From Kofleriaceae bacterium (GTDB lineage: Bacteria > Myxococcota_A > Polyangia > Haliangiales > Haliangiaceae): 64,000 bases of DNA. Location: positions 58,142-122,141 of the forward strand of contig JAGPCY010000028.1 of NCBI GenBank assembly GCA_018057825.1. The letters run 5' to 3'. A model generated the notes under the pieces. The model saw nothing but the letters and a program-made list of their open reading frames with translations, was not told the origin of the DNA and made no database searches. Position numbers and translations under genes: made by a program. Positions 15,261-24,349 of the stretch are shown here, piece by piece; positions within the stretch are counted from its first letter, which is position 1, and the number at the start of each line of letters is the position of its first letter.

Positions 15261-15983
15261 ATGAACGGTCGCCCACCTGGTCGCGATGACCGCCGCCGCC
15301 CGCAAGGGGGCCTGCGCATCAACCACCGCATCCGCGTCCCCGAGGTGCGGGTCATCGTCGACGACGGCGGTGAGCAGCTCGGCGTCCTGCCGACCCACGA
15401 GGCCATCCGGCTCGCCGAGGAGAAGGGCCTCGACCTGGTCGAGATCTCACCCCGCGCGTTCCCGCCGGTGTGCCGGATCATGGACTACGGCAAGTACAAG
15501 TACGAGCAGGCCAAGCAGAAGCAGAAGGCCAAGAAGCACGCGTCGACGGTCGAGATCAAAGAGATCAAGTTCCGGCCGAAGACCGAGGGCCACGACATGG
15601 ACTTCAAGGTGAAGCATGTCCGTCGGTTCCTCGAGGCCGGCAACAAGGTGCGGTTGGCCGTGGTGTTCCGCGGCCGCGAGATCACCCACCCGCAGACCGG
15701 CAAGAACGTCCTCGACCGCGTGGTCGAGGCGACCGCCGACCTGTCCGGGGTCGAGGTGATCCCGAACATGGAAGGCCGGCGCATGATCATGATCATCGCG
15801 CCCAAGCCCAACGTGGTGCGCCGCGCCGCCGAGCTGCGCAAGCAGCAGCTCGCCGCCCTCCAGGCCAAGAAGGACGCCGCCAAGGCCGCTGGTCACGCGC
15901 CGCCTCCCGAGCCCGAGGACGAGGACGACGATCTCGACGCGATCAACGCCGACGTCGACGACTCCGACGAAGACGACGAGTAG
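15261..15983 (+). CDS. infC: Translation initiation factor IF-3 with acidic C-terminal tail
   Basis: A 240-residue IF-3. The N-domain begins after a basic 20-residue head (INHRIRVPEVRVI at about 20-32) and holds RIMDYGKYKYEQ, the linker helix and KHAST. The C-domain (about 90-180) has VKEIKFRP-type and HDMDFKVKHVRRFLEAGNKVR sequence. IF-3 binds the 30S subunit, prevents premature 50S joining and checks start-codon choice. Well-studied IF-3 proteins end at about 175-180 residues. This one adds about 55: an Ala/Lys helix and then an Asp/Glu-rich tail (EPEDEDDDLDAINADVDD and onward). ATG 15261 is the start used. The 190 bp upstream contain no clear -35/-10 pair. Confidence 0.95.
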   Translation: MNGRPPGRDDRRRPQGGLRINHRIRVPEVRVIVDDGGEQLGVLPTHEAIRLAEEKGLDLVEISPRAFPPVCRIMDYGKYKYEQAKQKQKAKKHASTVEIKEIKFRPKTEGHDMDFKVKHVRRFLEAGNKVRLAVVFRGREITHPQTGKNVLDRVVEATADLSGVEVIPNMEGRRMIMIIAPKPNVVRRAAELRKQQLAALQAKKDAAKAAGHAPPPEPEDEDDDLDAINADVDDSDEDDE

Positions 15984-15986
15984 AGA

Positions 15987-16027
15987 GAGGGTTTTTCGAA
16001 AAAACCCTCCCCCGGCATTCGCCGGGG
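15987..16027 (+). terminator. Two adjacent hairpins after infC
   Basis: Four bases after the infC stop, GAGGGTTTTT (15987-15996) pairs with AAAAACCCTC (16000-16009) around a three-base loop. It is immediately followed by CCCCGGC-ATTC-GCCGGGG (16010-16027). The first hairpin is AT-rich on one half and has no T-run after it, so termination may be partial or rho-assisted; the structure could also stabilise the mRNA end. Its location between infC and rpmI suggests it reduces readthrough, which would make the rpmI promoter important. Confidence 0.55.
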
Positions 16028-16154
16028 CCCCCTCCCAAAACGTCCGGATCGCGTGAGACCCGCCGTCCTTCTCACCGTCGGAGGTGTGCAGGTGGTCGGC
16101 GTTCAGCCGCTGTGTGCTACTGCGCGGGTTGGCGGGCGTCAGCCCATCGTTCTG

Positions 16155-16345
16155 TCGGGGGGACCGGCTGCGGAGTCCGCCGGCGCGATGGTGGGCCCCT
16201 CCCTCGTGTGAGCACCGACGTTCATTCGGGGGGACCGGCTGCGGAGCCCTCCGGCGCGATGGTGGGCCCCTCCCTCGTGTGAGCACCGACGTTCATTCGG
16301 GGGACCGGCTGCGGAGCCCGCCGGCTGCGTTGGTGGGTCCCTCCC
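16155..16345 (+). repeat. 71-bp tandem repeat, about 2.7 copies
   Basis: Units beginning TCGGGG(G)GACCGGCTGCGGAG start at 16155, 16226 and 16297, a period of 71 bases. The first two copies are nearly identical (ending in GAGCACCGACGTTCAT); the third diverges after about 45 bases. GGTGGG(C/T)CCCTCCC elements recur inside and after the array. No gene covers it. Confidence 0.85.
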
Positions 16346-16440
16346 ACGTCCTCACGTACCGACGTACGCTCCGGCGTGGGTCCCTCCCACCGCCTTGCCG
16401 GCGGGCTTCCTCGCGCGGTCCAGCGAGACCTCGCGAGCCT

Positions 16441-16580
16441 CCTCGGACTCGGACTCGGACTCGGACTCGGTCTCGGGTTCGGACTCGGACTCGGGTTCGG
16501 ACTCGGGTTCGGACTCGGGTTCGGGTTCGGGGACGGGTTCGGACTCGGGTTCGGACTCGGGACGGGGACGGGGGCGGGGT
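16441..16580 (+). repeat. Hexanucleotide repeat tract (CTCGGA/CTCGGG/TTCGGA)
   Basis: About 22 units of six bases, mostly CTCGGA, CTCGGG and GTTCGG variants, decaying into GGGACG repeats at the right end. It lies in the 714-bp gap between infC (ends 15983) and rpmI (starts 16698). The forward frame over it would read Ser-Asp/Ser-Gly and happens to be in phase with rpmI, but there is no sign it is translated. Confidence 0.9.
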
Positions 16581-16628
16581 CCGGTCGGGGTGGATCGGCG
16601 GCGGGGGTGGATTTCATCCACAAGGGAC

Positions 16629-16657
16629 TTGTCACGGGAGAGCGCTTGCGGCATAAA
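16629..16657 (+). promoter_or_regulatory. Likely sigma70 promoter for rpmI-rplT-pheST-ihfA
   Basis: TTGTCA (16629-16634) is a good -35. After exactly 17 bases comes CATAAA (16652-16657), a fair -10 in a very GC-rich setting. Transcription would begin near 16664, about 34 bases before the rpmI ATG. The preceding 0.6 kb of repeats and the hairpins after infC make a separate promoter likely. Confidence 0.55.
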
Positions 16658-16697
16658 CCCGCTTCCGCCCGCCCCCGGGTGGCAACCGGTACGCACC

Positions 16698-16904
16698 ATG
16701 CCCAAGGTCAAGACCCACTCCGGCGCCAAGAAGCGGTTCAAGAAGACCGCGTCTGGCAAGTTCAAGTTCGGCGGTACGTTCAAGCGCCACCTGTTGACCG
16801 GACGGTCGCAGAAGCGCAAGCGTCAGGCCCGCAACAGCAAGTACATCGGCCCGAGCCAGCAGCACCAGATCGAAGCGATGCTGCCGTATGGCGGCGGGAT
16901 CTAG
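16698..16904 (+). CDS. rpmI: 50S ribosomal protein L35
   Basis: A 68-residue basic protein starting MPKVKTHSGAKKRFKKT, the L35 signature, with the usual length. It is a component of the 50S subunit close to the L20 and 23S domain. The same frame is open upstream through the Ser-Asp-coding repeat to 16395, but the L35 family begins at this Met. It is followed after 19 bases by rplT, as in most bacteria. In gamma-proteobacteria L20 represses this operon; no comparable leader structure could be verified here. Confidence 0.97.
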   Translation: MPKVKTHSGAKKRFKKTASGKFKFGGTFKRHLLTGRSQKRKRQARNSKYIGPSQQHQIEAMLPYGGGI

Positions 16905-16923
16905 CCCTAGATAGAGGTACGTC

Positions 16924-17268
16924 ATGCCCCGCGCCAAACGTGGCTTCAAGGCCCGCCGTCGTCGCAACCGCATCCTCAAGGCCGCCTCGGGCTTCCGCGG
17001 CAAGCGCTCGAGCTGTCACGCCGCCGCCAACGAGGCGGTCCAGCACGCGTGGATGCACATGTACCGCTCGCGCAAGCAGCGCAAGCGTGACTTCCGTTCG
17101 CTGTGGATCGTCCGCATCAACGCGGCCGCCCGGACCCTGGGCCACAGCTACTCCAAGCTGCTCGGCTCGCTGGGCAAGGCCGGCATCGCGCTGAACCGCA
17201 AGATGCTCGCCGAGATCGCGATCAGCGATCCGGGTGCCTTCGCCGCGATCGCCGCCGCCGCCAAGTAG
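16924..17268 (+). CDS. rplT: 50S ribosomal protein L20
   Basis: A 114-residue basic protein with the L20 signature: MPRAKRGFKARRRRNRILK, GFRGKRSSCHAAANEAVQHAW, and YRSRKQRKRDFRSLWIVRINAAAR. L20 binds 23S rRNA early and is required for 50S assembly. Length and order (rpmI-rplT-pheS) are canonical. The gap to pheS is 115 bp and carries no obvious terminator. Confidence 0.97.
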   Translation: MPRAKRGFKARRRRNRILKAASGFRGKRSSCHAAANEAVQHAWMHMYRSRKQRKRDFRSLWIVRINAAARTLGHSYSKLLGSLGKAGIALNRKMLAEIAISDPGAFAAIAAAAK

Positions 17269-17383
17269 GCCGGCACCGGGTCGCTTCACCCAACCCGGAC
17301 TGCCTGGCAGCCGGGTCTGTCCGACACGAGGTCGCCCCGGGCGGCCTCGATGCGTTTTCGGCCGCCGACCGACGAGGAGAGCC

Positions 17384-18448
<1,065 letters not shown>

Positions 18449-18480
18449 CGCGCGCTCCCGATCGATCCTGCGAGGCTCCC

Positions 18481-20928
18481 ATGAAGGCTCTGTGGTCCTG
18501 GCTTCTCGAGCTGTGCGATCTCCCCAAGGTCCCGACCGTCGACGAGGGCATCGCCGCGCTGACCGGCGGCGGCCTCGAGATCGAAGGTGCGACCGATCTG
18601 GGCGCCGGCTTCTCCGGCGTCGTCGTGGCGCAGGTGGTGGCCAAGCGCCCCCACCCGCAGTCGCAGAAGCTGACCCTGGTCGACGTGATCACCGAGCGGG
18701 ATGGCGCCGCCACCCAGGTGGTGTGCGGCGCGCCCAATGTCCCCGAGCCCGGCCGCAAGGTGCTGTGGGCGCGGCCGGGCGCGACCCTGCCGGGCGGGAT
18801 CACCCTCGGCATCAAGCCGGTCAAGGGCGTCGAGTCGCCGGGCATGTTGTGCGCCGAGGATGAGCTCGGCCTGGGCGACGACCACGACGGCATCATCGTC
18901 CTGGCCGCCGATGATCCGACGGCGCTGGGGGCGCCGGCGCAGCGCGCCCTCGGCGTCGACGACTGGCTCTTCGACGTCAACGTCCCGGCCAACCGCGGCG
19001 ACTGCCTGGGCCACGAGGGCCTGGCGCGCGAGCTGGCGGCGCTCCTCGGCGGACGCCTGGTCCAGCGCGACTACACCGCCGAGCTGGCCGAGCTCGCCAG
19101 CCCGCTCTCGACCGCCGAGCTGGTCGCGCTGGCGATCGACGATCCGATCGGCTGCCCGCGCTACGTCGCCCGGATCATCGACGGCGTCACCGTCGGGCCG
19201 TCGCCGCGCCGCTTCGCGCAGCGCCTGCGCGCGGTCGGCGTCCGGCCGATCTCGAACCTGGTCGACGTCACCAACTACGTGCTGTTCGAGCTGGGGCAGC
19301 CGCTCCACGCCTTCGACTGGCACCGCCTGGCGGCGCCCCCGGTCGTCGGGGTCCGACGGGCCCGGGCCGGCGAGCGCTTGACCACCCTCGACGGCCAGGA
19401 CCGCGGGCTGGTCGAGGGCGATCTGGTCATCACCGACGCCTCGGGGCCGATCGCCCTGGCTGGAGTGATGGGCGGCCAGGCCACCGAGGTGTCGGCGGCG
19501 ACCACCCGGATCCTCCTCGAGAGCGCCAGCTTCGAGGCCCGGTCGATCCGCCGGACCGCGCGGCGCACCGGCCTCCTGTCGGAGGCGTCGCAGCGCTTCG
19601 AGCGCGGCGTCGACCCGGCGCTGGCCGCGCGCGCCGCGGCCCAGGCCGCGGTCCTCCTGGCGCGGCTCGGCGGCGGCACGATCGCCCACGGCGAGGTCGA
19701 TCACGATCGGCGGCCGGCGACGCGCCCGGCGGTGCCGCTGCGCCTGGCCCGGGCCCAGGCCCTGACCGGGGCGCCGCTGTCGGCGGCCTCCGTCGAGGAC
19801 GCCCTGGCCCGCCTGGGCTGCGCCGCCACCGCCGACGGCGACGGCCGCTGGCTGGTCACGCCGCCGTCCGCCCGCGCCGACCTCACGCGCGAGGTCGATG
19901 TGATCGAGGACGTGCTGCGGGTGGTCGGCTACGGCAGCGTGCCGGCGACCTTGCCCGCGTTGTCGGCCGCGCCCCACGCCCTGGTGCGCGCGACCGCCGA
20001 TCGGGTGCGCCACGCCCTGGCCGGCGCCGGCCTCGCCGAGGCCATCACCTTCGGCTTCCAGGCCGCCGCCCGGATCGAGCATCTCGGCCTGCCCGCCGAC
20101 GATCGCCGGGCCCAGCCGATCGCGGTGCGCAACCCGATGTCGATCGATCAGGCGGTGATGCGGACCTCGCTCCTGCCCAACCTGATCGCGGCGATCGCGC
20201 GCAACCACAGCTTCGGCGTCACCGACGTCGCCCTGTTCGAGGTCGGCGCGGTGTTCCTGCGCGCCGCCGGCCAGCCGCCGACCGGCGAGCCGACCGCGCT
20301 CGCCGACGAGCCGACCCAGGCCGCGGTGGTCCTGGCCGGGTCGCGGCCACGCCGGTTCGCGGCCCCGGAGCCGTGGGACGTGTTCGACGCCAAGGGCTAC
20401 GCGCTGGCCGCGCTGGCCGCGCTTGGCGTGCGCGACGTCGCGGTCACGGCCGCCGAGGACATCCCGTACCTCCACCCCGGGGTGGCGGCGCGCATCCTCC
20501 ACCGCGGGATCGCGATCGGCTGTGTCGGCGAGCTCCACCCCGACGTCCGGGCCCGCTTCGGCGTCGAGGTGCCGGTCCTGGTCGCCGAGCTCGACCTGTC
20601 GCTGGTCGACGTGCCCGGGCCGGTGCACATGCGGCCGGTGCCACGCTTCCCGGCCTCGGCGCGGGACGTGTCGCTGCTCTTGCCCGAGGCGGTGCCGGCC
20701 GCCGACGTCGAGCAGGTGATCGCCGGGGCCCACGAGCCCTTGATCGAGCGGGTGGCCCTGGCCGAGGAGTACCGCGACGTCGACAAGCTGGGCGCCGACA
20801 AGAAGAGCCAGCTCTGGTCGATCACCTACCGGGCGCCGGACCGGACCCTCACCGTGGCCGAGATCGACGCGGCCCACGAGGCGATCGTCGCCCGCCTCAC
20901 CGCGGCCCTGCCCGCGGCGCGGCGGTGA
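18481..20928 (+). CDS. pheT: Phenylalanine-tRNA ligase beta subunit
   Basis: An 815-residue PheT, near the usual 790-820. Order of parts: EMAP-like OB fold (about 40-155, AKRPHPQSQKLTLVDV and VVCGAPNV), B3/B4 editing domain (about 210-400, with RTARRTGLLSEASQRFERG), B5, the catalytic-like core (RNPMSIDQAVMRTSLLP), and a C-terminal ferredoxin-like anticodon domain (about 715-812, RFPASARDVSLLLPE). The editing domain clears Tyr-tRNA-Phe. The gene is 32 bases after pheS and 39 bases before ihfA. Confidence 0.96.
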   Translation: MKALWSWLLELCDLPKVPTVDEGIAALTGGGLEIEGATDLGAGFSGVVVAQVVAKRPHPQSQKLTLVDVITERDGAATQVVCGAPNVPEPGRKVLWARPGATLPGGITLGIKPVKGVESPGMLCAEDELGLGDDHDGIIVLAADDPTALGAPAQRALGVDDWLFDVNVPANRGDCLGHEGLARELAALLGGRLVQRDYTAELAELASPLSTAELVALAIDDPIGCPRYVARIIDGVTVGPSPRRFAQRLRAVGVRPISNLVDVTNYVLFELGQPLHAFDWHRLAAPPVVGVRRARAGERLTTLDGQDRGLVEGDLVITDASGPIALAGVMGGQATEVSAATTRILLESASFEARSIRRTARRTGLLSEASQRFERGVDPALAARAAAQAAVLLARLGGGTIAHGEVDHDRRPATRPAVPLRLARAQALTGAPLSAASVEDALARLGCAATADGDGRWLVTPPSARADLTREVDVIEDVLRVVGYGSVPATLPALSAAPHALVRATADRVRHALAGAGLAEAITFGFQAAARIEHLGLPADDRRAQPIAVRNPMSIDQAVMRTSLLPNLIAAIARNHSFGVTDVALFEVGAVFLRAAGQPPTGEPTALADEPTQAAVVLAGSRPRRFAAPEPWDVFDAKGYALAALAALGVRDVAVTAAEDIPYLHPGVAARILHRGIAIGCVGELHPDVRARFGVEVPVLVAELDLSLVDVPGPVHMRPVPRFPASARDVSLLLPEAVPAADVEQVIAGAHEPLIERVALAEEYRDVDKLGADKKSQLWSITYRAPDRTLTVAEIDAAHEAIVARLTAALPAARR

Positions 20929-20967
20929 TCCCTCCCGCTGGTGCCAAGTCGTGGTAATGTCTGCCCT

Positions 20968-21273
20968 ATGGCGCGCATGACCAAGGCCGACATCATCGAG
21001 GCCGTCTACGAGAAGGTCGGTGGCTTCTCCAAGAAGGAGGCGGCCGAGATCGTCGAGAGCGTGTTCAAGCAGATCAAGGACACGCTCAAGGACGGCGAGA
21101 AGATCAAGATCTCGGGCTTCGGCAACTTCATCGTCCGCGAGAAGAACGCGCGGATCGGCCGCAACCCGCAGACCGGCGCCGAGATCACGATCTCCGCGCG
21201 CCGCGTGCTCACCTTCAAGCCTTCGCAGGTCTTGAAGGACGCGCTCAACGGTGGCCCCAAGGCGGCCGGGTAG
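20968..21273 (+). CDS. ihfA: Integration host factor alpha / HU-family DNA-binding protein
   Basis: A 101-residue DNABII protein: MTKADIIEAVYEKVGGFSKKEAAEIVESVF (dimer helices), ISGFGNFIVREKNARIGRNPQTGAEI (the beta arms with the GRNPxTG motif), and RRVLTFKPSQVLKDALN. These proteins bend DNA. The position right after pheT supports IHF-alpha over HU. ATG 20968 was chosen as start; a Met at residue 4 (20977) is also possible. Confidence 0.92.
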   Translation: MARMTKADIIEAVYEKVGGFSKKEAAEIVESVFKQIKDTLKDGEKIKISGFGNFIVREKNARIGRNPQTGAEITISARRVLTFKPSQVLKDALNGGPKAAG

Positions 21274-21381
21274 GGCGTCGCTGCCGGGCCAACGCGCTGT
21301 CGATGGGAGCGCCGGCGATGGGAAAAGCCGCCGTTGGGCTTGCCAGGCGGCCCGGGGTTTAGTACGTAGGCGGTCCCGAAT

Positions 21382-21455
21382 CGGGGCGTAGCGCAGCCTG
21401 GTAGCGCACCAGACTGGGGGTCTGGGGGTCGCAGGTTCAAATCCTGTCGCCCCGA
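21382..21455 (+). tRNA. tRNA-Pro (anticodon GGG)
   Basis: A 74-base cloverleaf. Acceptor CGGGGCG pairs with CGCCCCG (21448-21454), discriminator A21455. The D stem is GCGC/GCGC. The anticodon stem CCAGA/TCTGG encloses CTGGGGG, giving anticodon GGG (Pro). The T arm is GCAGG-TTCAAAT-CCTGT with one G-T pair. CCA is not encoded. A perfect intrinsic terminator follows six bases later. Confidence 0.95.
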
Positions 21456-21460
21456 CGAGG

Positions 21461-21494
21461 GCGGGACGGTCGAAAGACCGTCCCGCAACTTTTT
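21461..21494 (+). terminator. Rho-independent terminator after tRNA-Pro
   Basis: A perfect 11-bp stem, GCGGGACGGTC/GACCGTCCCGC, with a GAAA tetraloop, followed by AACTTTTT. It directly follows tRNA-Pro and probably also ends transcripts reading through from ihfA. Confidence 0.92.
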
Positions 21495-21528
21495 CGGCGG
21501 CCACGCGCCGCCCGCCACGGACGCCATC

Positions 21529-22275
21529 GTGGACAACACCGTGCGACCGCTCCTGCTCCTCACAAACGACGACGGGATCATGGCGCCGATGTTGACGGGC
21601 CTGGCCGATCGCCTGGCCGCGCTGGGCGACGTGCTGGTCGTGGCCCCGGAGCGGCCGCGCTCGGCCGCGTCCCACGCGATCACCCTGCACAAGCCGGTGC
21701 GCGCCAAGGAGCTGGCCCCCGGGCGGTGGTCGTTGTCGGGCACCCCGGCCGACTGCGTCTACGTCGGCCTCCTGCGCCTGGCGCCGCGGCCGCCGACGAT
21801 CGTGGTGTCGGGCCCCAACGACGGCTACAACCTCGGCACCGACGTCTACTATTCGGGCACGGTCGCCGGGGCGGTCGAGGGCGCGCTGCGCGGTCATCGC
21901 GCGGTCGCCGTGTCGGTGGCGCCGCGCGCGGTCGACGTCGACGCCGCCCTCGACTTCGCCACCGCGGTGGTGCGCGCGGCCATGACCCAGCTCGCGCCGG
22001 GCGAGGTCGTGAACGTCAACCTGCCGGGCACCCCGGCGCCTCGCTACGTCTGGACCTCGCTGGGCAAGCGCCGCTACCAGGACGACGTCACCGAGCGCCA
22101 CGACCCGTGGGGCCGCCCGTACTACTGGATCGGCGGCGGCTCGATCGGCCACGACGACGTGCCGGGCTCCGACTGCAACGCGATCGCCGACGGACTGGCC
22201 AGCCTGACCCCGCTGGCGGTCGACTGGAACCACCACGCCCGGGTCGCGACGCCGCCCTTCGACGTCGCGGGCTGA
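21529..22275 (+). CDS. surE: 5'-nucleotidase SurE
   Basis: A 248-residue SurE. The metal-binding N-terminus reads LLLLTNDDGIMAPM (two Asp), and the family motifs VVAPERPRSAASHAIT and SGPNDGYNLGTDVYYSGTVAGA are present; the usual SGIN is SGPN here. SurE removes phosphate from nucleoside 5'- and 3'-monophosphates and is linked to stationary-phase survival. The start is GTG 21529; an in-frame GTG at 21541 is an alternative that removes four residues. The gene follows the tRNA-Pro terminator by about 35 bases. Confidence 0.95.
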   Translation: MDNTVRPLLLLTNDDGIMAPMLTGLADRLAALGDVLVVAPERPRSAASHAITLHKPVRAKELAPGRWSLSGTPADCVYVGLLRLAPRPPTIVVSGPNDGYNLGTDVYYSGTVAGAVEGALRGHRAVAVSVAPRAVDVDAALDFATAVVRAAMTQLAPGEVVNVNLPGTPAPRYVWTSLGKRRYQDDVTERHDPWGRPYYWIGGGSIGHDDVPGSDCNAIADGLASLTPLAVDWNHHARVATPPFDVAG

Positions 22276-22350
22276 CCGGCCGCGCGCTGACCGGCCGGGC
22301 GTTGGGCGCGGCGATGGCGCGCCGGGCGCCGCGGTTGTAGATTCGCCGCC

Positions 22351-22722
22351 ATGAAGCTGTGCGCGGTCGCCTTGTGCGCGGTGCTGGCCGCCTGTGCGTG
22401 CAAGGGGGGCTCGCGGCCGGGCACCGGTCCCGGCAGCGGCTCGGGCTCGGGCTCCGGTCCGGCAGGCGACGGCGATCCCGCGGCGTGCGACGCCGTGGCC
22501 GCCCACCTGACCGAGCTGTACCGCGCCGAGGGCGAGCGCACCGCCGCCACCGCCGACGAGATCGCCGACAACGTCGCGATGGCGCTGGCCGACTGCAAGG
22601 CCGCCCCGGCCAAGGTCGCGCCGTGCGCGGCCCGGGCGACCGCGGTCGCGGTCCTCGAGCGCGACTGCCTGCCGGTGATCGATGATCGCGGCACCGAGGG
22701 CGAGCGCTTCCTGCGCAAGTGA
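22351..22722 (+). CDS. Small Cys-containing lipoprotein
   Basis: A 123-residue protein. The signal peptide MKLCAVALCAVLAAC has its lipobox Cys at 15. A Gly/Ser linker (GSGSGSGSG) follows. The mature helix-rich part has four spaced Cys (ACDAV, DCKAA, PCAAR, DCLPV), likely two disulphides. No family is recognised. The next gene, 29 bases downstream, is a lipoprotein of similar size and Cys content, so the two may be distant paralogues. Confidence 0.7.
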   Translation: MKLCAVALCAVLAACACKGGSRPGTGPGSGSGSGSGPAGDGDPAACDAVAAHLTELYRAEGERTAATADEIADNVAMALADCKAAPAKVAPCAARATAVAVLERDCLPVIDDRGTEGERFLRK

Positions 22723-22751
22723 TCGCCGCCCGCGGTGTCTGGAAGGAACCC

Positions 22752-23138
22752 ATGACGCGCCTCGGTCCGTTCGTCCTCGTCCTCGTCGTCGCCCTCGGGT
22801 GTGGCGACAAGCCCGCCGCCCGCGCCCCCGACAACCGCGACAACCCGCCGATCCAGACCGAGCTCGAGCGCCGGCGCGACGCCGCGTGCGAGAGCCTGGC
22901 GCCGCGGCTGACCGACTGCGCGATCGCCGACGCCCGCGCGACCATGTCTCCCGACGAGCTGGCCAAGCTCGATCTCGAGAAGACGGCGCCGGTGCACACC
23001 CAGAAGTTCCTCGAGTCCTGCAAGGCCCAGACGCTGTCGTCGCGGCAGGTCCGGGTCTACGAGGTGTGTCAGCGCGAAGAGTCGGACTGCGAGCCCTTGA
23101 TCGCGTGCCTCGACAACGCCAGCCCGCAGCGCCCGTGA
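22752..23138 (+). CDS. Small Cys-containing lipoprotein
   Basis: A 128-residue protein from ATG 22752, preceded by GGAAGGAA. The lipobox VALGC places the lipid-carrying Cys at 17. Six further Cys follow the linker (CESLAPRLTDC, SCKAQ, VCQREESDCEPLIAC). No domain is recognised. It sits between another small lipoprotein and a di-haem peroxidase gene 40 bases downstream; the three could form one periplasmic unit. Confidence 0.7.
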   Translation: MTRLGPFVLVLVVALGCGDKPAARAPDNRDNPPIQTELERRRDAACESLAPRLTDCAIADARATMSPDELAKLDLEKTAPVHTQKFLESCKAQTLSSRQVRVYEVCQREESDCEPLIACLDNASPQRP

Positions 23139-23178
23139 GGCCTGCGTCGCGGCGCGCTTCGGTGTAGCCTCCCGCACC

Positions 23179-24303
23179 ATGCGCATTCGTTCGGTCGCGA
23201 CCCTCGCCCTGGCCCTGGCGGCTGCCGGGGCCTGCGGCAAGAAGAAGACGGAGCCCGCCGGCACCACCACCGGCTCGGGCCCCACCGGCTCCGGCTCGGC
23301 GGCCGGCACCGCTACGCCGCCCCCTGCGTCGCGCCCGTCCCAGGGCACGCTGCCGACGCTGCCGCCCTTGCCGGCGCCGACCGATCCGCAACACGCAGCC
23401 AAGGTCGCCCTCGGCAACGCGCTGTTCTTCGACAAGCGCATGTCGGTCGACGGCTCGCGCTCCTGCTACTCGTGCCACATGAACGAGAACGGCACCGGCG
23501 GCGCGGATCCGATCGCGATCGGCGCCGGCGACAAGGTGCTGACCCGGCACTCGCCGGCCTTGTGGAATGTCGCCTACGGCAAGGGCGCGTTCTACTGGGA
23601 CGGGCGCTCGCCGACCCTGGCCGCCCAGGCCAAGGGCGCGTGGGCCGGCGGCAACCTGGGCGTCGGCGAGGACAAGCTCGAGGCCAAGGCCGCCGAGCTG
23701 GCCGCGATCGCCGGCTACCAGCCGCTGTGGAAGGCCGCCTTCGGCGACGCGCCGGTGTCGGCCGCCCAGGTCACCGAGGCCCTGGCCGCCTACGAGACCA
23801 CGATCGTGTGCGACGCCACGCCCTACGACAAGTTCGCCGCGGGCGACAAGGCCGCGCTCACCGAGGCCCAGCAGCGCGGCCTCGACCTGTTCCTCGGCAA
23901 GGCCCAGTGCAGCGCGTGCCACACGCCGCCGCACTTCACCGGCGCTCACCTGACCGAGGGCGGCATGTACTGGAACGTCGGCATCGGGATCGCCGGCAAG
24001 GACCCCGCCGCCGTCGACATCGGCCGCAAGAAGGTGACCGAGAAAGACACCGACTGGGCCGCGTTCAAGGTGCCGACCCTGCGCGGCGTCGGCAGCAACC
24101 CGCCGTACTTCCACGACGGGTCGGTGGCGAAGCTCGAGGACGCGGTCCGCTACATGGCCTCGGCGGGCACCCCGAACCCCAACCAGACCCCGCTCATGAG
24201 CGACAAGGGCCTGACCGACGCCGAGCTCGCCGACCTGGTGGCCTTCGTCAAGGACGGCCTGGCCTGTCCGGGTGGCCTGACCCCGCCCGCGACCATGCCG
24301 TGA
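23179..24303 (+). CDS. Di-haem cytochrome c peroxidase (MauG/CcpA family) lipoprotein
   Basis: A 374-residue exported protein. The signal peptide has a lipobox-like LAAAGAC with Cys 19, followed by a Gly/Ser/Thr linker. Two c-type haem sites are visible: CYSCH (96-100) and CSACH (244-248). VALGNALFFDKRMSVDGS and KVPTLRGVGSNPPYFHDGSVAKLEDAVRYMA are typical of bacterial cytochrome c peroxidases. Such enzymes reduce hydrogen peroxide in the periplasm using electrons from c-type cytochromes; related MauG proteins oxidise protein side chains. Which applies is not decided here. Two small Cys-containing lipoprotein genes precede it closely. Confidence 0.9.
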   Translation: MRIRSVATLALALAAAGACGKKKTEPAGTTTGSGPTGSGSAAGTATPPPASRPSQGTLPTLPPLPAPTDPQHAAKVALGNALFFDKRMSVDGSRSCYSCHMNENGTGGADPIAIGAGDKVLTRHSPALWNVAYGKGAFYWDGRSPTLAAQAKGAWAGGNLGVGEDKLEAKAAELAAIAGYQPLWKAAFGDAPVSAAQVTEALAAYETTIVCDATPYDKFAAGDKAALTEAQQRGLDLFLGKAQCSACHTPPHFTGAHLTEGGMYWNVGIGIAGKDPAAVDIGRKKVTEKDTDWAAFKVPTLRGVGSNPPYFHDGSVAKLEDAVRYMASAGTPNPNQTPLMSDKGLTDAELADLVAFVKDGLACPGGLTPPATMP

Positions 24304-24349
24304 TCGCGGCGGTTGCGCCGGCGCGCCGAGCGCGTATCGTGCGCACCAC

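Noticed and set aside
16395..16697. An N-terminal Ser-Asp-rich extension of L35 in the same frame
   Set aside because: L35 homologues begin at MPKVKTH, a promoter-like pair lies at 16629-16657 inside the supposed extension, and the Ser-Asp text comes from a six-base repeat.
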